Of a stretch of 64,000 nucleotides of DNA, positions 26,529 through 36,034 are shown one piece after another. How positions within the stretch are numbered: the stretch's first letter is position 1; the number at the start of each line of letters is the position of its first letter. This DNA is from Methanomassiliicoccales archaeon (GTDB taxonomy: Archaea; Thermoplasmatota; Thermoplasmata; Methanomassiliicoccales; JACIVX01), in assembly GCA_029907465.1 (NCBI GenBank), contig JARYLV010000004.1:1-64000 (forward strand), in the 5' to 3' direction. Made by a program: the position numbers and the translations under genes. A model generated the notes under the pieces. The model saw nothing but the letters and a program-made list of their open reading frames with translations, was not told the DNA's origin and made no database searches.

Positions 26529-27563
26529 TCACAAGAAATCATTCACAGTTGTCTGATTTCTGATTAATGGTCTCGAATCAATATCGAGAATCCTCTTGAT
26601 CGCTTTTGAAAATCTTCTCGATCTCCCGTGATGCGTTAAAACAATACAAGGGTTGCACCTGTTGATAAAATCGATTAGTTCTTCGAAGTCTGCATGATCT
26701 GATAGCGGGAACGCCTCATCGACCTTGATGCTTTTCCTGAACGCCTTGTCTACCGCCATTCCAGTAACAACTGCTGTCTTTAATTGATCAACCTGTCGAT
26801 GTCCCATAAAGGTCGAATCGAAATACCTCATAGGATAAATCTGGATTGATGGTCTTGAAGGTGGAACGTTTGATAGTCTTGAATAATGGACTGGTGTATC
26901 AAGTACAAAATGCGTCAAATCGCTAATTGTATTGTGGACATATATCTGTTGATCTGAAAGTATCGATATCAACTCTTGCGCCTTTCCAAGTGGTTGCGCA
27001 AAGAAGATGACTGAAAACCCGCGTCTGATCGAATCTTCAGTCCAATCTCTTATCTCGCCCACGACCTCTTCTGTTTTTGGAAAAATGAATCGCGGATCGC
27101 CGTATGTTGACTCCACGACCATCGCGTCTGTCTGAACCGGAGTAGCCCCATTGAGACCGAATCTCGTTCGAGTGTTGAAATCGCCTGTGTAGAGGATCCT
27201 ATGTTTGTTCTCAAGGAGGAACATCGAGGCACCAGGCACGTGACCTGAGTTGAGAATCCTGATTTGAGGGCAGGTAACTGGCATGATTTCCCTCCCCAAC
27301 CTCTTCTTCGCTATGTTAGCAGTTAAATGTGTGCATATTGCAGTTGGGCAGCGGATTTCTTTAGGCAAATGGTCGACGTGTGCATGTGAAATGCAATAAA
27401 TCCCAGATGGTCCTAGTCTCGTGGGATCAAAGTAATACTGCCCATCAGAATAGATTTCGATGCCATTCTTTATTTTGATATTAATCTCATTCACTTGATC
27501 ATCTAGGTGGCAATTATTCTTCGCATCTTGTATTTCTTTTTGTTCCAAATTTCGGAACACCAC
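26529..27563 (-). CDS. Beta-CASP metallo-beta-lactamase nuclease (mRNA 3'-end processing factor-like exonuclease)
   Basis: A 344-residue MBL protein. HAHVDH (residues 60-65), H108, D128 in YTGDFN and the C-terminal LSDHADF plus THH motifs form the two-zinc site. The segment STYGDPRFIFPK and the beta-CASP region (about 150-290) place it with archaeal and DNA-repair type nucleases annotated as exonuclease of the beta-lactamase fold (COG1236). RNA or DNA may be the substrate. No Met lies near the N-terminus, so the GTG at 27563 or a nearby TTG is used. It converges on truB with no gap. Confidence 0.82.
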   Translation of the reverse strand: MVFRNLEQKEIQDAKNNCHLDDQVNEINIKIKNGIEIYSDGQYYFDPTRLGPSGIYCISHAHVDHLPKEIRCPTAICTHLTANIAKKRLGREIMPVTCPQIRILNSGHVPGASMFLLENKHRILYTGDFNTRTRFGLNGATPVQTDAMVVESTYGDPRFIFPKTEEVVGEIRDWTEDSIRRGFSVIFFAQPLGKAQELISILSDQQIYVHNTISDLTHFVLDTPVHYSRLSNVPPSRPSIQIYPMRYFDSTFMGHRQVDQLKTAVVTGMAVDKAFRKSIKVDEAFPLSDHADFEELIDFINRCNPCIVLTHHGRSRRFSKAIKRILDIDSRPLIRNQTTVNDFL

Positions 27564-27690
27564 GGGAGATTGTCCGAATCATAGGAAACTAGGGTCTTGT
27601 TTATCACTGCTTGATCATGCTGAGTAATCAGTTCAATTCTCTTTAGATCCATTGCGTCTGTTCTTTAGGGTTCATATCATAGTATCTTTA

Positions 27691-27783
27691 TGTACAATAA
27701 AGTTATAAATATTACATTGATGTTCATCATCATCCATGAAGCAAAAGAGGGATTTTCTTTGGAAACAGAAGAAGGAAATCTAA
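27691..27783 (+). promoter_or_regulatory. trp operon promoter region with TGTACA box and short leader ORF
   Basis: TTATAAAT at 27703-27710 is a strong TATA candidate, and 26 nt downstream is ATG 27736. That ATG opens a 15-codon ORF ending TAA 27781-27783 (MKQKRDFLWKQKKEI, one Trp codon). TGTACA at 27691-27696 matches the TRP box bound by TrpY in Methanothermobacter. The trpE start at TTG 27815 has no ribosome binding site but follows a small CGGT/ACCG hairpin (27800-27814). The sites are visible in the sequence; regulation is inferred and only one TGTACA copy was seen. Confidence 0.4.
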
Positions 27784-27814
27784 GGAGCTTTCACAATTCC
27801 GGTCGAAAAAACCG

Positions 27815-29176
27815 TTGAAAGTGAGCATAGCGTTGCGCGAGGGGCCGATTGCAGACCCCGTATCGATTTTCTCATCTATGCGAGAAAAATTTCCGGGCGA
27901 ATGTTTTTTACTTGAATCCGTTGAGGGAACGAATAGAACCGCTCGGTATTCCTTCATCGGTGCTGATCCGTTGTCCGTCTTTAAGTCAAGAAGCCGTACG
28001 GTAGAGGTTGATGGCGAGATTCTTGATGTCGAGAACCCCTTCCTCGAATTAAGGGAATACTTCTATTCATTTGACTGCGGGGCTTCTGAACTCGCACCCT
28101 TCTCTGGCGGCATCGTGGGTTATCTTGGATATGAGATGGTGAGATTTCTAGAGACTGTCAATAACTTGGACAAAAAAATCGATAATTTACCAGAGAGCTA
28201 CTTTGTACTACCGAATCATCTCGTATGCATCGATCATCTCAACAATCGGACTTTTCTCATCACTCATGGAAATTTGCGCGATCTTCAGAAATCTCTCCAA
28301 GGAACCGATCATAAAAATAAGCCATCTATCCGCATCGGGGATCCTTCCATGAATATTGATAGGGATCATTACGAGCGTATCGTAGAACAGGCGAAGGAGT
28401 TCATTCTGGACGGCGACATATTTCAAGCTGTTCTCTCACGGAGATATGAGTTTTCTGTGGAGGGTGACCCTCTTGCGATGTATATCGCGTTGCGCCAGAT
28501 CAATCCGTCACCATATCTGTTCTTTCTTGATTTTAATGATGTCAAGCTTCTCGGCTCCTCGCCCGAAATGCTCGTGAGGTTGGAGGGAAGGAGACTTGTG
28601 ACAAGGCCACTGGCAGGCACGAGAAGAAGGGATAAAGATAAGGAGGAGGACGAGAAATTAAAAATCGAGATGCTCCTCGATGAGAAGGAGAGAGCAGAGC
28701 ATCTCATGCTCGTGGATCTTTCAAGGAATGATCTTGGAAGGGTTTCAAAGTTTGGTACAGTGAAAGTCACCGAGCTAATGGCCGTTGAGAAATATTCGCA
28801 CGTGCAACACATCGTTTCGAATGTTGAAGGGGAATTGCGCGATGATTGCGACGCCTTTGATGCGTTGCGCAGTTGTTTCCCCGCGGGTACGGTTTCTGGA
28901 GCACCAAAAATACGTGCTATGGAAATCATTTCGGAGCTAGAAAAGGATCCAAGGGGACCCTATGCGGGTGCTGTTGGCTATTTTGATTTTACAGGAAATA
29001 TGGATTTTGCCATAACGATCAGATCGATTACAGTTGCTGCTGGGAAAGCGAGGATTCAGGCGGGAGCAGGAATTGTTGCGGATTCCGTGCCAATGAATGA
29101 ATTCAATGAAACGGAGCATAAAATGAGGGCGATGCTCGAAGCCATTAAATCTATTTCTAAGGAGGGTTCCTGTTGA
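27815..29176 (+). CDS. trpE: Anthranilate synthase component I
   Basis: A 453-residue TrpE. The chorismate-binding core includes GDIFQAVLSRRYEF, SPYLFFLDFNDVKLLGSSPE, RPLAGTRRRDKDKEED, SRNDLGRVSKFGTV and FPAGTVSGAPKIRAMEII. It makes anthranilate from chorismate with ammonia from TrpG. The start is TTG 27815 (or GTG 27821). The stop overlaps the trpG TTG start, so the two components are coupled. Confidence 0.96.
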   Translation: MKVSIALREGPIADPVSIFSSMREKFPGECFLLESVEGTNRTARYSFIGADPLSVFKSRSRTVEVDGEILDVENPFLELREYFYSFDCGASELAPFSGGIVGYLGYEMVRFLETVNNLDKKIDNLPESYFVLPNHLVCIDHLNNRTFLITHGNLRDLQKSLQGTDHKNKPSIRIGDPSMNIDRDHYERIVEQAKEFILDGDIFQAVLSRRYEFSVEGDPLAMYIALRQINPSPYLFFLDFNDVKLLGSSPEMLVRLEGRRLVTRPLAGTRRRDKDKEEDEKLKIEMLLDEKERAEHLMLVDLSRNDLGRVSKFGTVKVTELMAVEKYSHVQHIVSNVEGELRDDCDAFDALRSCFPAGTVSGAPKIRAMEIISELEKDPRGPYAGAVGYFDFTGNMDFAITIRSITVAAGKARIQAGAGIVADSVPMNEFNETEHKMRAMLEAIKSISKEGSC

Positions 29177-29748
29177 CTGAGATTCTCATTATCGATAATT
29201 ATGATTCTTTTGTATATAACATAGCGCAGTATCTTGGTGAGCTCGGTGCAACCGTCCATGTGCTCAGAAACGACTCACCAGATCTTCAGCAGTTCTCCCG
29301 TAAGTGTGACGGATTCGTTATTTCTCCGGGTCCTGGACATCCCAAGGATGCAAAGGGAAGTCTGGACATCGCAGCTAACAATGGATTTGGTATGCCGATT
29401 CTTGGAGTCTGTTTAGGTCATCAGGTTATTGCCTATGTCCGCGGTGGAAATATTGTAAGAGCAGAGCGTACGGTACATGGAAAGATTGAGCGCGTTCTAC
29501 ACTTCTCTGATCCTATTTTTGATGGCGTGCCATCAGAATTCCTAGCCGTTCGATACCATTCGCTAATAGTTGAACGCGTTAGCCTCCCGCCTTCTTTGAA
29601 AATCCTTGCAGAAAGCGAGAAAAAGGAAATCATGGCCATTGGAGTCGAGAATCAGCCAGTCTATGGATTGCAGTTTCATCCAGAGTCTGTCTTGACTGCC
29701 CATGGAAAAAAGATCCTTTCAAACTTTCTGAGGATGTGTAGGAAATGA
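29173..29748 (+). CDS. trpG: Anthranilate synthase component II (glutamine amidotransferase)
   Basis: A 191-residue class I glutamine amidotransferase. The nucleophile Cys is in GVCLGHQVI, and the His-Glu pair is in QFHPESVLT. DNYDSFVYNIAQYLGELG at the N-terminus is the TrpG/PabA signature. Its stop shares ATGA with trpDC. Confidence 0.96.
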   Translation: MTEILIIDNYDSFVYNIAQYLGELGATVHVLRNDSPDLQQFSRKCDGFVISPGPGHPKDAKGSLDIAANNGFGMPILGVCLGHQVIAYVRGGNIVRAERTVHGKIERVLHFSDPIFDGVPSEFLAVRYHSLIVERVSLPPSLKILAESEKKEIMAIGVENQPVYGLQFHPESVLTAHGKKILSNFLRMCRK

Positions 29749-31718
29749 TTCGCGAAGCGATAAGACATGTTGTTGAGGGATATGATCTCACTTACACAGC
29801 GGCCCGAACGGTGATGCGTGAAATGATGCTCGGTGAAGCCACACCAAGCCAAATCGCTGCATTCCTAACAGCGATGAAGATGAAGGGAGTAAGAGAGCAT
29901 GAACTGCTCGGTTTTATCACAGAAATGCTCGATAAAGCCGTCCGTATTCCATCTCCGCCTGGCGCCATTGATATCTGCGGAACGGGAGGTGACAATTCTG
30001 GTACATTCAACGTGAGTACAGTTGCTTCCTTTGTTGTATCTGCAGCTGGCACGCCGGTCGCCAAGCACGGGAATCGCTCAGTATCTAGTAAATGTGGATC
30101 GGCAGACCTGCTTCGTGCAATGGGCATTCCTTTCGATCTCGATCCCCCTTACGTCGAAAAGTGTCTTACTGAGACTAATTTGGGGTTTCTCTTTGCCCCT
30201 ACCTTTCACATGTTGATGAAAGATGTCAACGCTACACGGAAAGAAATCGGAATTCCAACACTCTTTAATGTCCTTGGACCTCTGGCCAATCCTGCAAATC
30301 CGCCATATCGACTCATAGGAGTTTACAGGTCATCAATAGCGCAGACGGTGGCAAACATCCTCCTATCACTCGGGCTGCAGCATGCACTTGTTGTCCATGG
30401 AAATGGTCTAGACGAAATTACAAATACAGGCGAAACAACAGTGGTCGAGCTGAAAGAGAATAAGATTTACAGTTACAATATTTCACCAGTTGAGTTTGGA
30501 ATCGACCTAGCTGAGCCTGACGAAATTAGGGGTGGAGATCCATTCGATAATGCTAGGATCGCGTTATCTGTTTTGCGCGGAAAGCCCGGTCCTAAATTGG
30601 ATATAGTCCTGATCAATGCTGGCGCCGCTCTTTATGTAGCCAACATGGCCGAAAATATCGAGGAGGGTATCAAAATCGCTCGTGAAGCGATAAAAAGTGG
30701 CAAGGCATATTCGAAGCTCAAGGGTTTTCATTCAATCGTAAATAGGCTTGAAGCTGAACGCCAACGAACGATGAATACTACTGCACTCAGAAAAACTCTC
30801 TTGTGCCCCGAGTCACTCGTGCAGAGGTGCAAGGATCTGACTACGGAATTGACAAAAGAGATCATGATGTCGGAACAGGGTGCTAGGTTGCTAGGTGGAC
30901 TCGACGACAATCTTTTTAGATCGCCAGGTGCGCTGACTGTCATTATTCTGACAAAAATACTCCGCCTATTGTCCGAAGGAAAATTGAATGTGCATACACA
31001 GTCCCGCTTCCATCGACATGCATGCAAAAAATTGTCTGACGCAATTCTCAGTGCGGAAGGTCTCGCAATTCTAGGGGAGTATAAAAATCGCATCCCTTCG
31101 TCCAAGGATTTATACATCCCGCCAGAACCGTCCCTAATCGCTGAACTGTATGGGAGGTATGGACTTGAAGGTATGTCTGTCATCGTCGAAGAAGATTTCT
31201 TTCTCGGCAGTGCAAACCTTTTCTCATTTTTCCGAAATAAGATAGATATTCCGATGCTCTTTAAGGATTTCATCGTATCAGAGCAACAAATCAGGCTCGC
31301 AGCGGAACTCGGGGCTGATTCCATACTTATTATTTCGAAAGCCCTCAAATGTGACAGGATTGAAGCACTTGTTCAAGAATGCATCCGATTCGGTCTTGAA
31401 CCAATAGTTGAAGTCCACGACGTAGGGGATGTTGAGAAAATCCTCTCATGTTCGAATTATGACAACATTGACCTCATTGGCATTAATTCTAGAAATCTCC
31501 AGTCGTTGAAAACCGACTTATCTATATTGCCACAAGTGAAAAAGATGATCACTGGCGACAAGCTTCTAATTGCTGAAAGTGGGATAGCAAAGGCGGAGGA
31601 TCTCGAGGCGTTGAAAGGATTCGATGCTGCATTAATTGGTTCATCTTTTTTGACAGCTGAAAAACCTGCGGATAGTATCTCTGAGATCGTTGCCGCGGCA
31701 AGGAGGACGAAGAAATGA
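29745..31718 (+). CDS. trpDC: Anthranilate phosphoribosyltransferase / indole-3-glycerol-phosphate synthase fusion
   Basis: One 657-residue frame joins two pathway enzymes. Residues 1 to about 338 are TrpD, with CGTGGD at 78-83 and KHGNRSVSSKCGSAD at 107-121. Residues about 438-657 are TrpC, with EYKNR at K447, FKDF at K507, GINSRNL and AESGI. Both active-site sets look intact. Residues about 340-437 are a helical linker that matches neither enzyme (TELTKEIMMSEQGARLLG and similar). It sits where separate trpD and trpC genes would lie. TrpF follows by a 4-nt overlap. Confidence 0.92.
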   Translation: MIREAIRHVVEGYDLTYTAARTVMREMMLGEATPSQIAAFLTAMKMKGVREHELLGFITEMLDKAVRIPSPPGAIDICGTGGDNSGTFNVSTVASFVVSAAGTPVAKHGNRSVSSKCGSADLLRAMGIPFDLDPPYVEKCLTETNLGFLFAPTFHMLMKDVNATRKEIGIPTLFNVLGPLANPANPPYRLIGVYRSSIAQTVANILLSLGLQHALVVHGNGLDEITNTGETTVVELKENKIYSYNISPVEFGIDLAEPDEIRGGDPFDNARIALSVLRGKPGPKLDIVLINAGAALYVANMAENIEEGIKIAREAIKSGKAYSKLKGFHSIVNRLEAERQRTMNTTALRKTLLCPESLVQRCKDLTTELTKEIMMSEQGARLLGGLDDNLFRSPGALTVIILTKILRLLSEGKLNVHTQSRFHRHACKKLSDAILSAEGLAILGEYKNRIPSSKDLYIPPEPSLIAELYGRYGLEGMSVIVEEDFFLGSANLFSFFRNKIDIPMLFKDFIVSEQQIRLAAELGADSILIISKALKCDRIEALVQECIRFGLEPIVEVHDVGDVEKILSCSNYDNIDLIGINSRNLQSLKTDLSILPQVKKMITGDKLLIAESGIAKAEDLEALKGFDAALIGSSFLTAEKPADSISEIVAAARRTKK

Positions 31719-32302
31719 AGGTCAAGATCTGCGGCATCACGAATGCTGAAGACGCCTGGATGTGCGAATCATTCGATCCGGATGCCCTTGGTTTCGTTCA
31801 TTATCCTTCGAAGGTGCGGAGTCTGCCCCTTAAAAAAATCCGTGACATCACATCTACGATCGGACCTTTTACAAAAACAGTTCTTGTCTGCTCCCCCACG
31901 AGTGTTGATATGGCTGTGAAGATGGTGGAAGAGGCAGGCGTCGATGTCATTCAATTATATACTTTCAATAGATCCGAAATAGAGAGAATAAAAGCATGCG
32001 GGATTCCCGTAATTAGGGCAGTGAAACCACTGCAAAATGAGATCCAAGAGTTCTCCGACATCGCCGATGCGTTATTATTTGATGGACCTGTCCCTGGATC
32101 TGGACTATCTCATGATTACGGACGCATTCCTGTCGACAGTTGTCGCAGGGCAATCATAGCTGGCGGACTGAATCTTGACAATTTGCAACTCGTGAAATCT
32201 TTGAAACCGTATGGTGTCGATGTATCATCTGGCGTAGAGAGGAGTATCGGCAAGAAGGATCCACAATTAGTTTCAGAATTCATCAGGAGGTGTAGATCTT
32301 GA
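31715..32302 (+). CDS. trpF: Phosphoribosylanthranilate isomerase
   Basis: A 195-residue TIM-barrel protein. [13 protein letters not shown] contains the active-site Cys, and [14 protein letters not shown] and the C-terminal [17 protein letters not shown] are typical of TrpF. It converts phosphoribosylanthranilate to CdRP, the substrate of the TrpC domain made by the preceding gene. The start overlaps trpDC and the stop overlaps trpB by 4 nt each. Confidence 0.96.
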   Translation: MKVKICGITNAEDAWMCESFDPDALGFVHYPSKVRSLPLKKIRDITSTIGPFTKTVLVCSPTSVDMAVKMVEEAGVDVIQLYTFNRSEIERIKACGIPVIRAVKPLQNEIQEFSDIADALLFDGPVPGSGLSHDYGRIPVDSCRRAIIAGGLNLDNLQLVKSLKPYGVDVSSGVERSIGKKDPQLVSEFIRRCRS

Positions 32303-33477
32303 TCAATCACCGATACTTCGGGCGATTTGGCGGTATGTATGTACCAGAAATACTCGTGGGGGCACTAATGGACCTAGAAAGGGAATACAACAGATTAAAA
32401 AATGACAATACATTTAGAGAGGAACTTAACGATCTTCTTCACAATTATGCTGGAAGGCCTACTCCGCTGTACTTCGCAGAACGGCTTTCGAAGCGATGCG
32501 GAGACGCCAGGATATTTTTGAAACGTGAAGATCTCGCCCATACGGGGTCACATAAGATTAATAACGCGCTTGGCCAAGCACTTCTTGCGAAATGGATGGG
32601 TAAGGACAGGATTATTGCAGAGACAGGAGCAGGCCAGCATGGAGTAGCAACGGCTACGGCATGTGCGCTTTTGGGCATTAAATGTGAGATATATATGGGA
32701 GAGGCTGATGTCGAGAGGCAGAGGCTCAATTGCTTCAGAATGTCGCTACTTGGTGCTAAGGTCAATGTTGTGAAGTCAGGGTCGAGAACACTGAAAGATG
32801 CCATCAACGAGGCCATGAGGGATTTCGCTGCGACAAGTGATCATACACATTATCTGATAGGAAGCGTCGTTGGTCCACACCCATATCCAACGATCGTTCG
32901 TGATTTTCAAAGTGTAATAGGGGAGGAAGCAAAGGAGCAGATTCTTGATCTAGAAGGGGAAATGCCAGATGCGCTGGTCGCATGCGTTGGGGGTGGGAGT
33001 AATGCGCTCGGACTCTTTCATCCTTTTCTCCCATATAGTGAGGTTAGAATGTATGGGGTCGAAGCCGCCGGTCAAGGCATCGAAACGGGCAGGCATGCCG
33101 CAAGTTTGGTGGCTGGTAGAGAGGGCGTCCTGCATGGTGCTCGAACGATGATTTTGCAGAACGAAGAGGGGCAGATCTCTGAGACGCATTCCATTGCAGC
33201 GGGGTTGGATTATCCTGGCGTCGGGCCTGAGCATGCCTATCTCAAATCGATTGGTAGGGTGAATTACGTCGCGGTCCGCGATCAAGATGCTCTCACAGCA
33301 TTCCGGATTTTATCTGAAGCAGAGGGAATCATTCCTGCTCTAGAAAGCGCTCATGCAATCGCATTTGTGCTGCGTTCGACGAAGGAGCTTTTTAACGACG
33401 GAATCATTATTGTGAATCTTTCGGGCAGAGGAGATAAGGATGTAGCACAAGTTGCTGAGATGGAGGGGAAGTTGTGA
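32299..33477 (+). CDS. trpB: Tryptophan synthase beta chain
   Basis: A 392-residue TrpB of the TrpB1 class. The PLP lysine is in [17 protein letters not shown], with [10 protein letters not shown], the phosphate-binding GGGSNALG and LSGRGDKD also intact. It condenses indole with serine and works in complex with TrpA, encoded just after. Start TTG 32299. Confidence 0.97.
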   Translation: MINHRYFGRFGGMYVPEILVGALMDLEREYNRLKNDNTFREELNDLLHNYAGRPTPLYFAERLSKRCGDARIFLKREDLAHTGSHKINNALGQALLAKWMGKDRIIAETGAGQHGVATATACALLGIKCEIYMGEADVERQRLNCFRMSLLGAKVNVVKSGSRTLKDAINEAMRDFAATSDHTHYLIGSVVGPHPYPTIVRDFQSVIGEEAKEQILDLEGEMPDALVACVGGGSNALGLFHPFLPYSEVRMYGVEAAGQGIETGRHAASLVAGREGVLHGARTMILQNEEGQISETHSIAAGLDYPGVGPEHAYLKSIGRVNYVAVRDQDALTAFRILSEAEGIIPALESAHAIAFVLRSTKELFNDGIIIVNLSGRGDKDVAQVAEMEGKL

Positions 33478-34274
33478 GCAGAATCTCGGATACCTTCGCA
33501 TTTCTCAGGCGCAAGGGATTCGCTGCATACATTCCATATATATGTGCTGGCGACCCTTCGATCGACTTCTCAAGAAAATTGATTTACAATCTTGTTGAGG
33601 CCGGAGCAGATATTTTGGAAATTGGCATTCCCTTTTCTGACCCGATCGCCGATGGACCCCTCATACAGGGTGCAATGATGCGCTCTTTGTCAAATGGGTT
33701 TCAAATAAGGCATCTGTTCGAGTTGATTTCCGAAGTGAGGGCATACGAGAACGATAAGCCGATCATCATTATGAGTTATCTTAATCCGATCATCCAATTC
33801 GGGACCGAGCATTTCTGTGAACTTGCCTCGGAGGCGGGCGCTGACGGTCTACTCTTTGTTGACCTCCCTTTAGAGGAATCTAAAGAAATTGACGAAGTCG
33901 CCAGATCAAACGGTCTCGACATCATCAGGATTATTGCCCCGACATCCGACGACGAGCGTATCAACCGATTACTTCGGAACAGCTCGGGATTTGTTTATGT
34001 CGTTTCGGTAGCCGGTGTCACTGGTCCAAGGGAGAAATTGCCTGAGACTGTTTTCCCCTTCCTAAAGATGGTTAAAGACAGAAGCCATGTTCCAGTGGTC
34101 CTTGGATTTGGGATATCGGGACCCCATCAGGCGGCTCTTGCGGTCATGGCTGGAGCTGATGGCGTTGTCGAAGGATCAAATCTCATCAGGTTATACAATT
34201 CTGCGGGAGGGAATGACGCAAGCTTACCAATCATTGCGAATCATGTTCGTGAAATGAAAGTAGCGATCTCTTGA
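33474..34274 (+). CDS. trpA: Tryptophan synthase alpha chain
   Basis: A 266-residue TIM-barrel protein. The catalytic Glu is in [17 protein letters not shown] and the Asp in [26 protein letters not shown] and GFGISGPHQ complete the phosphate site. It is the last gene of the trp operon and uses a GTG start overlapping the trpB stop. It finishes 69 bp before a convergent permease gene. Confidence 0.97.
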   Translation: MSRISDTFAFLRRKGFAAYIPYICAGDPSIDFSRKLIYNLVEAGADILEIGIPFSDPIADGPLIQGAMMRSLSNGFQIRHLFELISEVRAYENDKPIIIMSYLNPIIQFGTEHFCELASEAGADGLLFVDLPLEESKEIDEVARSNGLDIIRIIAPTSDDERINRLLRNSSGFVYVVSVAGVTGPREKLPETVFPFLKMVKDRSHVPVVLGFGISGPHQAALAVMAGADGVVEGSNLIRLYNSAGGNDASLPIIANHVREMKVAIS

Positions 34275-34343
34275 AGAAATGTACAAGGACTCTAGTTCTC
34301 GCTTTCAATTGAGGTCTGTGTGACATCATGGGAGGTCTCTGAA

Positions 34344-35915
34344 TCATAACCCTGCAAAGAAGAGGGCAATAGGGAGAAGCAAGCAGCCAGTGAGTTGCAC
34401 CCTTTTGACGCCGACCAATGGTGGTATGAGTCCTAAACAAGTGGCAGTGACGAGTACAACGAGTCCGATGGGTCCTGTCATAAGGCAAATAAGCAATATC
34501 AACAAAAGGAGCACGGCAAGATTGATCTTTTCGATATTGACATTCTCGAGTTTCTTGCTGATCCCTTTTCCGAGGACGAATGTCAATGTAAACCCAACTA
34601 TCGAAGCGATAAAAATTGAGAATAGCAGGAGTGAAAAGACTGGGGAGATTTGGTTTAACGACGCATTGATCTCCTGAGGTCCTATAATTTCTCTCACTGC
34701 GAGCATTGCTCCACTCCTGCCCTTACCTATCGTTGTGAGGGCAACTAAATTGAAAACAGTTGCCGACGTTCCGAGAGCAGAAACCATTGTGATAAAATCC
34801 TTTGAAGAATCGATTGGATTGACTTTCTTTTTTGGTGTAAAAAAACTTGCAATGACCGCACCTGTTGTCGGAGTTACGCCTGGACACCATCCTACGATAG
34901 CGCCGACAATCGTACCTTTCAACACATTGCCGAGTTTAATGTTCACATGCGCACCCGATTCTTGTGGCGGGATTCTTGATCTGTTCAATGAAAGAATCAG
35001 GGATGGCACCCCGAAAAGACCCGATAGTAATGGAAACAGTAGGTTATCAAAAGTGCCAACGAAAAATGGATTCGAAGGCATATTTCCGTGCAGTACGATG
35101 AAACCAAGTATGCCAGAACCAAGAAAGACAGCGAGCGCAATCATTTTCCTATGAAACCTTCTCCTCTTGAACCTCCAGATCCCATTGATTGTGGCGTAAC
35201 CTTCAGGAACGCTCCCTTTGATGCGAAGTTTCCAACGACCATAAGCCGTCATTACAACATATGATTTCGGAAATCTTCGTTGAATTTGTCCAGAGATTCG
35301 CACTTTTTCACCTTCTGCTGGGAATGGTGGCAATAAAATTACTATTGGGGATGAAAATTCAATGCTACCTTCGCGCGCATCGATGATTGCAGTAATACGA
35401 TTATCTTCCTCTTCAGAAGCTATCAAGAGAATCATAATCGCTATTAGAATAAATGGAATGAAGGGCGCGAGGATGTCATAGAGTTTCAAAGGAGCTCCCA
35501 TTAATAACTGTAACGGAAAAGCGAGCACAATCGCGATAAGTGCGCCAATGAAACTTCCCTTCGCGGCGCACTCAACAGCTTCCATGCCCTTTCCGCTCAG
35601 CAGCAGTCTATGCCCAGGGAGGACAGAAAGAACTTCGGAATCTTCTGGAGCACCAAGGAAGACGGAAGGAATGAAATCGAGGAATGAATGAACGGTTGCT
35701 GCTGATATGATCATTGATGAGAAAAGGATTGATATTGTGATGGGGTCAAAATTATTCGTTGATTCGATCAGGGACGGAGTTATCGATGGGTACAGAGTGA
35801 TAAGGATGGCGCATAGCGTATTTATATGAACTCCTGGTGTGAGGCCGCTGATGCACCCTAGGCATGAGCCAGCAAGAGTAAAACAAAGGATCAGAAGAAG
35901 AATCTCTAGCTCCAC
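34344..35915 (-). CDS. TctA/DUF112-family permease with soluble insert
   Basis: A 523-residue polytopic membrane protein with the TctA-family repeats (GCISGLTPGVHINTL at 20-34, GWCPGVTPTTGAVIASFF in the second half). Characterised TctA proteins are the large membrane subunit of tripartite tricarboxylate transporters, but no TctB or TctC gene is adjacent. Residues about 168-255 form a hydrophilic insert (EGEKVRISGQI, YGRWKLRIKGSVPEGY) with beta-rich, OB-like character. The substrate is unknown. The nearest genes, the trp operon and an ABC exporter, give no direct clue. Confidence 0.75.
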   Translation of the reverse strand: MELEILLLILCFTLAGSCLGCISGLTPGVHINTLCAILITLYPSITPSLIESTNNFDPITISILFSSMIISAATVHSFLDFIPSVFLGAPEDSEVLSVLPGHRLLLSGKGMEAVECAAKGSFIGALIAIVLAFPLQLLMGAPLKLYDILAPFIPFILIAIMILLIASEEEDNRITAIIDAREGSIEFSSPIVILLPPFPAEGEKVRISGQIQRRFPKSYVVMTAYGRWKLRIKGSVPEGYATINGIWRFKRRRFHRKMIALAVFLGSGILGFIVLHGNMPSNPFFVGTFDNLLFPLLSGLFGVPSLILSLNRSRIPPQESGAHVNIKLGNVLKGTIVGAIVGWCPGVTPTTGAVIASFFTPKKKVNPIDSSKDFITMVSALGTSATVFNLVALTTIGKGRSGAMLAVREIIGPQEINASLNQISPVFSLLLFSIFIASIVGFTLTFVLGKGISKKLENVNIEKINLAVLLLLILLICLMTGPIGLVVLVTATCLGLIPPLVGVKRVQLTGCLLLPIALFFAGL

Positions 35916-35960
35916 ATAGCAAATGATTTTTCGTCGATTGTAATGGTGCTTGCATTACTC

Positions 35961-35970
35961 TTATATTATA
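35961..35970 (+). promoter_or_regulatory. TATA box for the ABC transporter operon
   Basis: TTATATTATA lies about 70 bp before the ABC ATPase ATG at 36035, inside the divergent gap that also serves the TctA-like gene. Confidence 0.4.
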
Positions 35971-36034
35971 TTCTGGACGATCCCCTCGTTGACTCCACAA
36001 CAGTTATTGGCTGCACTAACACAGATTAATTAAC

